Positions 53,669 through 62,923 of a DNA stretch of 64,000 bases are shown piece by piece. This DNA is from Alphaproteobacteria bacterium (GTDB lineage Bacteria > Pseudomonadota > Alphaproteobacteria > Rhodobacterales > Rhodobacteraceae). The notes beneath the pieces were generated by a model that searched no databases, had not been told where the DNA came from, and saw only the letters and a list, made by a program, of their open reading frames with translations. Positions within the stretch are counted from its first letter, which is position 1. Each line of letters starts with the position of its first letter. The stretch spans positions 1-64,000 of the forward strand of contig JAUIAS010000003.1 of assembly GCA_030425395.1 (NCBI GenBank). The letters are read 5' to 3'. The position numbers and the translations under genes are program-made.

Positions 53669-54178
53669 GTGGCGGAACTCAGTATCGTGATCGCGACGCG
53701 CAATGCCGAGGCAACCTTGCCCGGCACGATCGAGCCGTTGATGGAAGGGCTGCGCGCAGGCCTGATCCGCGATCTGGTGATTGCCGATGCAGGATCGACA
53801 GATGACACCTGCCGGATCGCAGATGCGGTCGGGGCCGAGATCGTGACCGGTCCGGCGGATCGGTCTGCCCTGTTGCGGCTGGGCACAGAGGCGGCGCAGG
53901 GCCGTTGGATACTGGCGCTGCGATCCGGAACGCGGTTGCAAGACGGGTGGTCGGATGCGGTCGGAGAACATATGCGGACAGACAAGGGTGGGCGCGCCTG
54001 TTTCAGGCTGGGCGGGGGCGGATTGCGCCCCTTGTGGGCCAATCTCGGGGTGCGCATTTTGGGGCGCGCGGGGGCTGATCACGGTCTTTTGTTCGCCAAA
54101 TCGGATCGCGCGGCGGGGGGGCGAGTGCGCCTGTTGGCGGCCACGGCGATCCCGCCGCGCGGTTCAGCCCCGCTCTGA
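53669..54178 (+). CDS. Short family-2 glycosyltransferase-like protein
   Basis: A 169-residue protein with a GT-A fold N-terminus: LSIVIATRNAEATLPGTIEPL and the nucleotide-sugar segment VIADAGSTDDTCRIAD. It is shorter than usual GT2 enzymes (around 230-350) and I see no acceptor-binding part, so it may be a minimal or truncated family member. The start is a GTG at 53669 with AGGGGGCAGAG upstream. Its end overlaps the convergent exporter gene by 15 bases. Confidence 0.65.
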   Translation: MAELSIVIATRNAEATLPGTIEPLMEGLRAGLIRDLVIADAGSTDDTCRIADAVGAEIVTGPADRSALLRLGTEAAQGRWILALRSGTRLQDGWSDAVGEHMRTDKGGRACFRLGGGGLRPLWANLGVRILGRAGADHGLLFAKSDRAAGGRVRLLAATAIPPRGSAPL

Positions 54179-56128
54179 CCCGCCAAAAAATCGTGTGCTC
54201 AGACGGCGCAACCACCCCTGTTTGGGCGCGGCTGTTTGCGGAGCTTCGGCGACCGGGACACCATGCCCCGGATCGCTGACGGTCTTGCCGTCGCGAAATT
54301 GCAATCGGTAGAGATCGGCATAAATGCCGCCGCGCGCCAAGAGCGCCTCGTGCGTGCCCTCGTCCACGACCTCGCCGCGATCCATCACAACGATCTTGTC
54401 GGCGTTGCGGATGGTCGACAGGCGATGCGCGATAACGATTGTTGTGCGCCCGCCCGACAGTTTGTCGAGCGCGGCCTGAACCACCTGTTCGGACTGCGCA
54501 TCCAGCGCGCTTGTCGCTTCGTCCAGCAACAACACGGGCGTATCGCGCAACAAGGCGCGCGCGATGACGACCCGCTGTCGTTGTCCGCCCGACAGCGCCG
54601 AACCGCGCGGGCCGACATGCGTGTCCAGCCCGTCAGGCAGCTTGGGCAGGAAATCAGACACATGGGCCGCGTCCAGAACCTCTTTGAGGCGGGCGTCGCT
54701 GATATCGGTGCGCCCCAGCAGGATGTTCTCGCGCAGGCTGTCGTCGAATAGAAGCGCCTCTTGCGTGACCACGGAAAACAGGCTGCGCAATCCGTCCAGT
54801 GTCATCTCGCCGGTGCCGACGCCACCGATTTCGATGCGCCCGGTCTGAGGATCAACGAGGCGTGTCAAGAGGTTGAAAATCGTCGATTTTCCCGCCCCGG
54901 ATGCCCCAACCAGAGCGGTGGTCTTGCCCGCTTCTGCGCGCAGCGACAAGTTGCGCAGAACCTGCGCGTCGCCATAGCGCAGCGTGACGCCGTCAAGGGT
55001 GATGTCCGGCGTGCCTTGCGGCGGGGCCACGGGATTGGCCGGAGAAAACAGGCGAAGGGGCGCATCCATCAATTCCTTGATCCGCTCGATCGCGGCGGCG
55101 GCGCTCTGCCACAGGCCGCTGATCCCGCCAAGACGACGCAGCGGATCAAAGGCCAATCCCATCGCCGTGAAAAAGCTCATGAATTGCCCGACGGTTTTTT
55201 CCCCGGAAATGATCTCGGAGCCGCCATAGATCAACACCGCCATGAAACCCATGCCCGCCATAAGATCCACCAGCCCGGGGATCGTCGCCGTTCCCAGCGA
55301 CGCGCGGACTTCGGAATAGACGAACTTTTCTGTCTGCTCGCGGTATTTTCGCGCCTGATATTCCTCAAGCGCGTTCAGCTTGACGGGCACAATCCCGTGA
55401 AAAATTTCATCCAGCCGCGTGGCCAGAACTGCGCCCAGATCGCGCGCGGCACGCGCCTTTTTGCGCACGTATTTCTGAGCCATCAGCGCCGGTGCCAGCA
55501 TCAAAGGCGTGCCCACGCAGGCAATCAGCGCCCAACGCCAATCCACATTGATTGCCACCGCCATCAATGCAAACAACGCGATCACATCGCGCCCCGCGCC
55601 TGTGATGATGGCGCGCCAGACAAAGTTGATCGCCTCGACGTCGCTTTGCACCCTCTGGATCAGAAAACCGGGCGGGTGAGCCTGATGAAAGGCTCCGTCC
55701 TGCTGCACCAGCCGGTCCAGAAGGTCAAACCGCAGGCTGGCGGCGGTCAGTTGCGAAATCCGGGTCAGCAGCACCTTTTGCACCACACCGGACACCGCGC
55801 GCAGCACAAAGATGCCCATGATCGCACCGGCAACCCAGCCAAGCGCATCTGTGTTGCCAGCCACAAAGACCTGATCGAACATCGGCTGCATCATGTAGCT
55901 GAGCGCGCCGATCATCGACCCTTCGATCAGCATGAATATCACCGCAACACCCAAAAGACCGATATGATGGCGCAGGTATCCGCGCCAGAGCCAGCCCAGA
56001 AGTTCGCCCGAGGATCCGGTGCCGGTGACCCGCTGGGGGGGCGTGGCCGTTTCTTGATCCGTCGGAGTTTGCAGGTTTGGTGCGTCTTCCTGCCCTTCAG
56101 CGGGCCCTTTTGGCGCTGCATCCGTCAT
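54164..56128 (-). CDS. MsbA-type ABC exporter with N-terminal extension
   Basis: A 654-residue permease-ATPase fusion, probably a lipid flippase. The first 60 residues are polar and disordered (rich in Pro, Thr, Glu). Six-helix exporter domain about 60-350, then the nucleotide-binding domain with Walker A GASGAGKST, signature LSGGQRQR and Walker B LLLDEATSALD. The ATG at 56128 has AAGG upstream; the open frame continues to 56722 without support. Divergent from the aminotransferase (156 bp). Confidence 0.9.
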   Translation of the reverse strand: MTDAAPKGPAEGQEDAPNLQTPTDQETATPPQRVTGTGSSGELLGWLWRGYLRHHIGLLGVAVIFMLIEGSMIGALSYMMQPMFDQVFVAGNTDALGWVAGAIMGIFVLRAVSGVVQKVLLTRISQLTAASLRFDLLDRLVQQDGAFHQAHPPGFLIQRVQSDVEAINFVWRAIITGAGRDVIALFALMAVAINVDWRWALIACVGTPLMLAPALMAQKYVRKKARAARDLGAVLATRLDEIFHGIVPVKLNALEEYQARKYREQTEKFVYSEVRASLGTATIPGLVDLMAGMGFMAVLIYGGSEIISGEKTVGQFMSFFTAMGLAFDPLRRLGGISGLWQSAAAAIERIKELMDAPLRLFSPANPVAPPQGTPDITLDGVTLRYGDAQVLRNLSLRAEAGKTTALVGASGAGKSTIFNLLTRLVDPQTGRIEIGGVGTGEMTLDGLRSLFSVVTQEALLFDDSLRENILLGRTDISDARLKEVLDAAHVSDFLPKLPDGLDTHVGPRGSALSGGQRQRVVIARALLRDTPVLLLDEATSALDAQSEQVVQAALDKLSGGRTTIVIAHRLSTIRNADKIVVMDRGEVVDEGTHEALLARGGIYADLYRLQFRDGKTVSDPGHGVPVAEAPQTAAPKQGWLRRLSTRFFGGSERG

Positions 56129-56284
56129 GTGTGATGGGCCTTTTGCTGTGCCAGTGGTGTGCCGGTCATGGTGGCCGGGGTCTACGCCTTTGGTTGCTCT
56201 TAGGCAAGCGCGCCATCGGCGATTGACGCCACGCGCGGTGGCGCTAAACATTCCGGCTCTTGCAGTTGTCCGAGGTGTCGCGCG

Positions 56285-57496
56285 ATGTCCAACAAACCGA
56301 ACCTGTCCTTTGGCCGCCCCTATCTGGCCATTCCCGGCCCGTCGGTCATGCCCGATCCGGTGTTGCAGGCAATGCACCGGCCCGCGCCCAATATCTACGA
56401 AGGCGATCTGATCGACATGATGCCGCCGCTGATGGACGATCTGCGCCGCGTGGCGCGCACCCGGCACAACGCGACGATCTATATCGGCAACGGCCATGGC
56501 GCATGGGAAGCGGCCTTGTCCAACACGATCGAACCGGGCGACCGGGTTCTCGTGCCGGCCGTGGGACGGTTCGGCCATGGCTGGGCCGACATGGCCGCGG
56601 GATTGGGGGCCGAGGTGGACCTGATAGATTTTGGCCGCAAGACGCCGTTTGATCTGAACCGGATCGCAGAGGCTCTTGCCGCCGATCCCGGCCACAAGAT
56701 CAAGGCGGTTCTGGCCGTGCATGTCGATACGTCGTCATCGGTGCGCAACGATATGGCCGGTTTGCGCGCGGTTCTGGACGATCTGGGCCATCCGGCGCTG
56801 CTTATGGCCGATTGCATCGCATCGCTGGGCTGTGACCGGTTCGAGATGGACGAATGGGGCGTGGATGTCATGGTCACCGGCAGCCAAAAGGGGCTGATGG
56901 TGCCGCCGGGGACGTTCTTTGTGTTTTTCAACGATCGCGCCGCGCAGGCGCGCGCGCGCATGTCACGGGTCAGCCGGTATTGGGATTGGGTGCCACGCGC
57001 GGACCCTGAGATGTTCTACCAGTATTTCTGTGGCACCGCGCCGACGCATCACCTTTTCGGGCTGCGTGCGTCCCTCGACATGATCCACGGCGAAGGAATG
57101 GAAAACGTCTGGGCGCGGCATGAAACGCTGGCGCGGGCCGTATGGGCCGCGTCCGAGGCATGGGGGCAGGGCGGCCCGCTGAGCCTCAACGTGGCCGATC
57201 CCGCGCATCGGTCGCATGCGGTGACCGCGCTGCGTCTGGGCGCGCCGCTGGGCACGCAATTGCGCCGCTGGGTCGAAAGCCAGCTTGGCCTGACGCTGGG
57301 AATTGGCCTTGGCATGTCAGAAGACGGCGATCCCAAGGGCGACGGGTTCTTTCGGTTTGGTCACATGGGGCATGTGAACGGCCACATGATCATGGGCCTG
57401 CTCGGTGGGGTTCAGGCGGGTCTGACAGCATTGGACATTCCGCATGGCACAGGTGCTCTGGAAGCGGCTGCACGGGTCATCGCGCAGAAGGCCTGA
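56285..57496 (+). CDS. Class V aminotransferase (serine-glyoxylate/alanine-glyoxylate type)
   Basis: A 403-residue PLP enzyme. The Schiff-base lysine is Lys202 in VTGSQKGLM, and the phosphate-binding region IGNGHGAWEAAL lies near 67-78. The N-terminal LAIPGPSVMP is typical of serine-glyoxylate aminotransferases. It would make hydroxypyruvate and glycine from serine and glyoxylate, linking to the glycerate kinase at 22307. Divergent from the exporter. Confidence 0.92.
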   Translation: MSNKPNLSFGRPYLAIPGPSVMPDPVLQAMHRPAPNIYEGDLIDMMPPLMDDLRRVARTRHNATIYIGNGHGAWEAALSNTIEPGDRVLVPAVGRFGHGWADMAAGLGAEVDLIDFGRKTPFDLNRIAEALAADPGHKIKAVLAVHVDTSSSVRNDMAGLRAVLDDLGHPALLMADCIASLGCDRFEMDEWGVDVMVTGSQKGLMVPPGTFFVFFNDRAAQARARMSRVSRYWDWVPRADPEMFYQYFCGTAPTHHLFGLRASLDMIHGEGMENVWARHETLARAVWAASEAWGQGGPLSLNVADPAHRSHAVTALRLGAPLGTQLRRWVESQLGLTLGIGLGMSEDGDPKGDGFFRFGHMGHVNGHMIMGLLGGVQAGLTALDIPHGTGALEAAARVIAQKA

Positions 57497-57544
57497 CGAT
57501 TGCCGTGCAAGGTGCCTGTCACCGGATTGTCGCGGTGCCGTGTT

Positions 57545-57769
57545 TCAACGGCGTGTGCGGCGATCCGTGACAAAACCGAACACCGTAACAGCGCCGCGCG
57601 TCTGCGCAAAGCGTTCGACAAGGTGATTGATCGCCAGTGCCAGCACCAGGACCAGAACAAATCCGTAAAGCGCCCAAAGTAATGTGAATATCCACACCAT
57701 GTTCACGCCCAGCATGATCAATGCGGCATTGGTATAGTCGGGGGCCGACCCGGTTGGACTGTTGTTCAT
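57545..57769 (-). CDS. Small membrane protein (74 aa)
   Basis: A 74-residue protein with two hydrophobic helices (AALIMLGVNMVWIFTLLWALY and FVLVLVLALAINHLV) and a basic C-terminus (TDRRTRR). AGGAG is upstream of the ATG at 57769. It is convergent with the aminotransferase (48 bp). It resembles short membrane proteins described near this gene in related genomes; the function is unknown. Confidence 0.65.
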   Translation of the reverse strand: MNNSPTGSAPDYTNAALIMLGVNMVWIFTLLWALYGFVLVLVLALAINHLVERFAQTRGAVTVFGFVTDRRTRR

Positions 57770-57879
57770 GGCTGTCTCCTGCACACATCCCGCCCTCTGC
57801 GACAGAATAGCGCAGGTGTGCGGGATGTCAGATCACGTCCCCGTGATCGGCCCTGCGGGAGGCCGCGCGAAACCCCTCT

Positions 57880-59007
57880 TCAGCCTGCCGGGGCCACAGC
57901 CTTCGACCGCGCTGCCGCAAGAGCCAGAGGCAGCGCCGCCGCAAAGGCATCGAGGTCTTGCGCCCGTCCACAGCTGACGCGGATGCACCGGTCCTGCGGT
58001 GCAACAAACGGCATCCGCACGAACACGCCCCGCCCGACCAGCTCGGCGAGCACGTCGCGGGCGAAATCGCCATCGCCGCCGCAATCAATCGCCACGAAAT
58101 TCGCAGCCGATGGCAGCGGGGTCAGCCCGTTGTCCTGCGCAATCGCGGAAATTGTATCGCGCGCGGTGCGGATTTCACCCTGCACATGGGCCAGCCACGC
58201 ATCATCATGCAGCGCCGCCAGCGCCCCGGCCTGCGCCACGCGTCCCATGCCGAAATGGTTGCGCACCTTGTTGAAGGCGGTGATCAGCTCGGGGGCCGCC
58301 AGCGCATAGCCGACGCGCAAGCCCGCCAGACCGTAAACCTTGGAAAACGTGCGCATACGGATCAGGCGTGGATCATCCGCAGGCAGGGTGACCGCGGTGC
58401 CATCGGGGGCGCATTCCACATAGGCCTCGTCCAGGACCAGCAAACTGTCTGAGGGAAGCGACGCCATCGCGGCCTCGATCTCGGCACCGCTGTGCCAGGT
58501 GCCCATCGGATTGTCGGGGTTCGAAAGATAAACGAGCTTGGCGTTCACCTCGGCCGCACGTGCAAAAAGCGCCGCAGGGTCTTCGTGATCGTCGCGGAAA
58601 GGCACCTTGTGCAAGACCCCGCCGAACCCGGCCACGTGATAGTTGAACGTGGGATAGGCCCCGTCGGACGTCACCACGGCATCGCCGTCTGCCACCATCA
58701 GCCGCACCAGATATCCCAACAGCCCGTCAATGCCTTCGCCGACAACGATATTGCCGATATCGCAGCCATGCCGTGCGGCGAGTTCGGTGCGCAGCTGGAA
58801 ATTCTCGGCATCTCCGTATTTCCAAGCCTCGGCGGCCTCGGTCTGCATCGCGGCCACGGCGCGCGGCGATGGCCCAAAGACATTTTCATTGGCACCAAGG
58901 CGCGCCGTGAATGGCGCACCGCGCTGACGTTCCTGCGTTTCGGGGCCAACGAAAGGCACGGCGGAAGGCAACTGGGCGGCAAGCGGGGTGTAACGGGGTG
59001 CTGTCAT
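57880..59007 (-). CDS. hisC: Histidinol-phosphate aminotransferase
   Basis: A 375-residue PLP-dependent aminotransferase of histidine biosynthesis. Schiff-base Lys223 in TFSKVYGLAGLRVGY, Asn166 in SNPDNPMG, Asp193 and Tyr196 in LDEAYVE. The ATG at 59007 is the start with a recognisable fold; the frame extends a few residues upstream. Broad specificity for aromatic amino acids is also possible. Divergent from the SMP-30-like gene (92 bp). Confidence 0.9.
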   Translation of the reverse strand: MTAPRYTPLAAQLPSAVPFVGPETQERQRGAPFTARLGANENVFGPSPRAVAAMQTEAAEAWKYGDAENFQLRTELAARHGCDIGNIVVGEGIDGLLGYLVRLMVADGDAVVTSDGAYPTFNYHVAGFGGVLHKVPFRDDHEDPAALFARAAEVNAKLVYLSNPDNPMGTWHSGAEIEAAMASLPSDSLLVLDEAYVECAPDGTAVTLPADDPRLIRMRTFSKVYGLAGLRVGYALAAPELITAFNKVRNHFGMGRVAQAGALAALHDDAWLAHVQGEIRTARDTISAIAQDNGLTPLPSAANFVAIDCGGDGDFARDVLAELVGRGVFVRMPFVAPQDRCIRVSCGRAQDLDAFAAALPLALAAARSKAVAPAG

Positions 59008-59099
59008 GCCCCGCTGATAGCCGATGCGCGTTAGGTATCGCAAGCCTTGCCGAACCCAAGCCCGGCGGGCACAGTGTCCGGAACAATCGGGAGAATGTC

Positions 59100-60188
59100 A
59101 TGCGTCGTGTTGCACTCGCTCTGGCCGGGCTTGGCCTTGCCTACATCCTGTTCTGGCCGATCCCGCTGGATCCCCGCGCTGCCGCAGTCACGCCGCCCCC
59201 CGCCGCGCAGGGCATTCTTGCCCCCAACGACGCGCTCAGCGGTGCGGAACTGGTCGCGATGCCCGGAGGAGCCATCGGACCCGAGGACATCGCGGCCTTT
59301 GCCGATGGGCGGGTCTATACCACGGTCCTTGGCGGGGGCCTTTACCGTATCGATGGGGACGAAGGGCCGCGTCTGGTCGAGGAACTTGGGGGCAGGCCTT
59401 TGGGCCTTGATGCGGGGCCGGACGGGGCGCTCTATATCGCCGACAGCTTTCGCGGTATCCTGCGGTGGCAGCCGGGGCAGGGCGCGCAAGTGCTGGCTGA
59501 CCGGATTGACGGGGCGCAGATCGTTTACGCAAACCAACTCGACGTGGCGCGCGATGGAACGGTCTATTTCAGCAATTCCAGCGACCGTTTTGATCCCCGC
59601 ACTCTGGGCGGCACCAAGCCCACATCGGTGATGACGATTTGGGAACAGTCCGATACCGGTTACGTCGCCCGCGTCACGCCATCGGGCGCGGTCGAGCGTG
59701 TCGCGACAGGGTTTGTCTATACCAATGGCGTGGCGCTGTCGCCGGAGGAAGATTTCCTGATCGTGGCCGAAACCGGTCGGGCTCGGTTGCACCGCGTCTG
59801 GCTGCAAGGAGACCGGAAAGGCCAGACCGAGGTGCTGGTGGACAGCCTGCCGGGATACCCCGATAACATTGAGCCGGTGGGTGATGGCACATACTGGGTG
59901 GCTTTGGCGAGCCCCCGCGTCGCCGCCGAAGCGCTGATGGCCTACCCTTTCCTGCGCCGCATCGTGTGGCGGCTGGGCCCTTCCGTCCGGCCGGCCCCTG
60001 TGGCCGAAGGGCAGGTGATCCAGATCGACGGGTCGGGTCGTATTCTGCGATACCTGCGGGATGCCACGGGCCGGATCGGGCTGACCACGGGGGCCAGCAT
60101 GGTGGGAGACCTGTTGCATATCACAACTCTCGATAGTCCGCATTTTGCCCGGATCCCGGCAACGGATCTGCCGCCGCGATCACAATAA
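59100..60188 (+). CDS. SMP-30/strictosidine-synthase-like beta-propeller protein
   Basis: A 362-residue protein anchored by an N-terminal helix (RRVALALAGLGLAYILFWPI). Six-bladed propeller repeats are visible: GLDAGPDGALYIADSFRG, NQLDVARDGTVYFSNSSD, NGVALSPEEDFLIVAETGRARL, DNIEPVGDGTYWVALAS. This matches strictosidine-synthase-like or gluconolactonase-type lactonases. The substrate is unknown. GGGAG precedes the ATG at 59100. A periplasmic domain is likely. Confidence 0.85.
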   Translation: MRRVALALAGLGLAYILFWPIPLDPRAAAVTPPPAAQGILAPNDALSGAELVAMPGGAIGPEDIAAFADGRVYTTVLGGGLYRIDGDEGPRLVEELGGRPLGLDAGPDGALYIADSFRGILRWQPGQGAQVLADRIDGAQIVYANQLDVARDGTVYFSNSSDRFDPRTLGGTKPTSVMTIWEQSDTGYVARVTPSGAVERVATGFVYTNGVALSPEEDFLIVAETGRARLHRVWLQGDRKGQTEVLVDSLPGYPDNIEPVGDGTYWVALASPRVAAEALMAYPFLRRIVWRLGPSVRPAPVAEGQVIQIDGSGRILRYLRDATGRIGLTTGASMVGDLLHITTLDSPHFARIPATDLPPRSQ

Positions 60189-60221
60189 CGCGGCGCCGGG
60201 CGCCGCGCTTCGCGCGTCGCG

Positions 60222-60262
60222 GTGCGCCTCCGGCGGGGGTATTTGAAACGAGAAAGAAGCAG
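60222..60262. repeat. Recurrent intergenic element, copy 3
   Basis: GCCTCCGGCGGGGGTATTTG followed by AAACGAGAAAGAAGCAG. It matches copy 1 at 32578-32616 in nearly all positions. It lies between the SMP-30-like gene and the crotonase gene. Confidence 0.7.
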
Positions 60263-60419
60263 CGGCCCGCCAAGTTCGAAGGATCGTGACGCCTCTTGCG
60301 GGACATGTTTGGGGCGGCGGCGCGCCTTGTCGCCGTCTTGGACAAACTGCCCCAACGTTTTGCTGGCAGCGGTTGGCGTTTGCGATCACTGTGAGAGCGT
60401 TGAAAAAAGGGAGAGCCTC

Positions 60420-61205
60420 ATGGATCGCGTCCGCCTTACATATTCCGACAACATCGCCCACGTGACCTTGACCCGTGGGGACAAGATGAATGCTGTGGAT
60501 CCGGATTTGATTGTCCAGCTGATCGCCGCGGGTGAAGAGGTTGCGGCGTCGGATGCGCGGGCGGTGGTCTTGTCGGGGGAAGGGCGGGCGTTTTGCGCCG
60601 GTCTTGACGTTCAGAGCTTTGCCGCGATGGCCGGCACGGACCCCGAAGCGATGATCATGCCGCGCACCCATGGTGAGGCGAACCGTTGGCAGGAAGTCGC
60701 GCTGATCTGGCGCAAGGTGCCTGTTCCAGTCATTGCTGCGCTGCATGGTGTGTGTTTCGGAGCAGGGCTTCAGATTGCTGCGGGGGCGGATATTCGCATC
60801 GCTGCGCCGGATACCCGTCTTGCGATCATGGAGATGAAGTGGGGCCTTGTTCCGGACATGGGCGGGATGGTTTTACTGCCGCACTTGCTGCGTTCTGATG
60901 TGTTGCGGCAGCTGACGTATACCGCGCAGGAGATCGACGGGAGCCAGGCTCTGGACTGGGGGCTTGTCACGTCGCTTGCCGAGGATCCCTTGGCCGAGGC
61001 GCGGGCTTTGGCGATGACCATTGCAGGCAAGAGTCCGTCGGCGGTTCGGGCCGCCAAGCGTTTGATCGCTGTTGCCGAAGGCCCGGCGTCTTCTGCCGAG
61101 GTTTTGCATGAGGAAAGCCGCGAGCAGGCCGCCCTTGTCGGGCGGCCCGATCAAATGGAAGTGATTGCGGCCCAGATGGCCGGGCGCGCGCCGGTGTTCA
61201 AGTAA
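60420..61205 (+). CDS. Enoyl-CoA hydratase/isomerase (crotonase family)
   Basis: A 261-residue crotonase. The oxyanion hole and CoA-binding parts show GEGRAFCAGLDVQSF near 55-70 and GVCFGAGLQIAAGADIRIA near 108-126. The catalytic Glu of hydratases is replaced in the usual place by text near MKWGLVPDMGG, where Asp and Gly are present, so isomerase or hydratase activity is not decided. GGGAG precedes the ATG at 60420. It faces the acyl-CoA ligase convergently (6 bp) and the two probably act in one catabolic route. Confidence 0.88.
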   Translation: MDRVRLTYSDNIAHVTLTRGDKMNAVDPDLIVQLIAAGEEVAASDARAVVLSGEGRAFCAGLDVQSFAAMAGTDPEAMIMPRTHGEANRWQEVALIWRKVPVPVIAALHGVCFGAGLQIAAGADIRIAAPDTRLAIMEMKWGLVPDMGGMVLLPHLLRSDVLRQLTYTAQEIDGSQALDWGLVTSLAEDPLAEARALAMTIAGKSPSAVRAAKRLIAVAEGPASSAEVLHEESREQAALVGRPDQMEVIAAQMAGRAPVFK

Positions 61206-61211
61206 CCACGC

Positions 61212-62771
61212 CTAGTTTATCGCGCGGTCGTGCCCGTCCCAGAAAGGTTTGCGCAATTCCGTCTTGAGCACCTTGTTTGCCCCGGACAAGGGCATGGGGT
61301 CGGTGCGGAAGCTGATTGACCGGGGGCATTTGTACCCCGCGATCAGATCGTGACAATGCGCTTTCAGTTCTTCCTCGCTGGCGGTCATACCGTCGTTGAG
61401 GATGACGATGGCATGCACCGCTTCGCCCCATTGATCGGACGGGATACCGATCACCGCGCTTGTAGCCACCGCGGGGTGGCGGGCAAGAGCGTTCTCGACC
61501 TCGGTCGAGTAGACGTTTTCGCCCCCTGAAACGATCATGTCCTTGAGGCGGTCCACGAGAAAGACAAAGCCCTCGTCGTCCATATATCCCGCATCCCCGG
61601 TATAGACCCAGCCGTCTTTCTTGGTCTTTGCGGTGATATCCGGTTTGTTCCAGTAGCCCAGCATCGTGACCGGGCCGCTGACGGTAATCTCTCCGACCTC
61701 GCCGCGCGGCACTTCGGTGCCGTCCGCGCCGACGATGCGCACTTCGCAAATGCGGGTTGCTTGCCCGGCCGAGCGCAGCTTGCCCGCATGGGGGCCGTCA
61801 AAGGTGTGATAACGGGTGTCGAGAATGGTCGCCACTGGGGCCAGTTCGGTTTGCCCGTAGGCTTGCAGGAACTGGGTCTTGGGAAAGGCTTTGAACGCTT
61901 GCGCGAGAACAGCCTCGGTGATGGGGGATGCACCATAGCCGATGTATTGCAGGCTGTCGGCGTTGCAGTCTGCCAGCTGAGGGGATTGAAGCACCATCTG
62001 CAGCATGACCGGCACGAGCAGAACATGGGTTACCTTGTGGGCCTCGATCGCGGCCAGCGTGTCTTCGGGGGTGAAGCGGGGGACGACCACATGGGTTCCG
62101 GCCACAAATGACACAGCGGTAAAGAAGATCAGGTCGGCGATGTGGAACATCGGGGCCACATGCAGATAGATCGCGCCCTCCTTGAGATAGAGCGCATCGC
62201 AGTTCGAGATGCCGCCGACAAACAGGTTGGTGTGGGACAACATCACGCCCTTGGGGAAACCGGTGGTGCCTCCGGTATAAAACACGCCTGCAAGATCGTC
62301 CCCGGACCGGTTGGCGTCCGGGGCGGGGGCCGCCTCTGCCACGAGGGTTTCGTAGTTCAGCATCCCGTCGGGGGTATCGCCGTCGCCGCAAAAGATCAGC
62401 GTTTCGACGCCCTTGGCCTCGGCGGTGATCGCAGGCACGGCGGGGGCAAAGGCGTCGTCCACCATCAGAATGCGTGCCCCGGCATCATTCAGTGCATAGG
62501 CGCTTTCGGGTGGGGCCCAGCGGACGTTCATTGGCATCATGGCACCGCCCGCCCAGACGACCGCATAGTAATATTCCAGATACCGGTCGGAATTCAGAGA
62601 TAGCAGGGCCACCCTGTCACCCGGTCCGACGCCCAGACCACGCAACGCCCCGGCAAGGCGCGAAACCCTATCAACGAATTGCGCCCAGGTTTGTTGGCGA
62701 TCGCCCTGGATTGTGGCAATGCCGGTCGGGTTTACTTGCGCGGCCCGTCTGATGATGGATGTCAATTGCAT
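61212..62771 (-). CDS. Fatty/aromatic acyl-CoA ligase (AMP-forming)
   Basis: A 519-residue adenylate-forming ligase. Motifs: YTGGTTGFPKGVMLSH near 160-175, AYGQTELAP near 290, YTGDAGYMDDEG near 390, and the C-terminal KAHCHDLIAGYKCPRSISF. The ATG at 62771 has GGGAGGG 9 bases upstream. It ends 6 bp before the convergent crotonase and has a counterpart at 10032. It activates an organic acid; the chain is not predictable. Confidence 0.9.
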   Translation of the reverse strand: MQLTSIIRRAAQVNPTGIATIQGDRQQTWAQFVDRVSRLAGALRGLGVGPGDRVALLSLNSDRYLEYYYAVVWAGGAMMPMNVRWAPPESAYALNDAGARILMVDDAFAPAVPAITAEAKGVETLIFCGDGDTPDGMLNYETLVAEAAPAPDANRSGDDLAGVFYTGGTTGFPKGVMLSHTNLFVGGISNCDALYLKEGAIYLHVAPMFHIADLIFFTAVSFVAGTHVVVPRFTPEDTLAAIEAHKVTHVLLVPVMLQMVLQSPQLADCNADSLQYIGYGASPITEAVLAQAFKAFPKTQFLQAYGQTELAPVATILDTRYHTFDGPHAGKLRSAGQATRICEVRIVGADGTEVPRGEVGEITVSGPVTMLGYWNKPDITAKTKKDGWVYTGDAGYMDDEGFVFLVDRLKDMIVSGGENVYSTEVENALARHPAVATSAVIGIPSDQWGEAVHAIVILNDGMTASEEELKAHCHDLIAGYKCPRSISFRTDPMPLSGANKVLKTELRKPFWDGHDRAIN

Positions 62772-62923
62772 GAATGCGCCCTCCCAAACGCTGTGGTCGG
62801 TGAGCGTGTCGAAAACTCGGGCGGGCGTCAATGGTGCGCAGAGGGCGTGAACATAAACAGGTCCGCCACCCGGTGGTGGCAGGGCACCGGGCGCGGTTGT
62901 TGTCGCGCCCGGCCCGGTGTTGA

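Noticed and set aside
54761-56134. Long antisense frame opposite the MsbA-type exporter
   Set aside because: Shadow frame; no ribosome binding site, no motif.
62871-62920. Terminator of valS
   Set aside because: A hairpin CCGGGCGCG/CGCGCCCGG exists near 62886-62912 but no T-run follows in either direction, so it was not listed.
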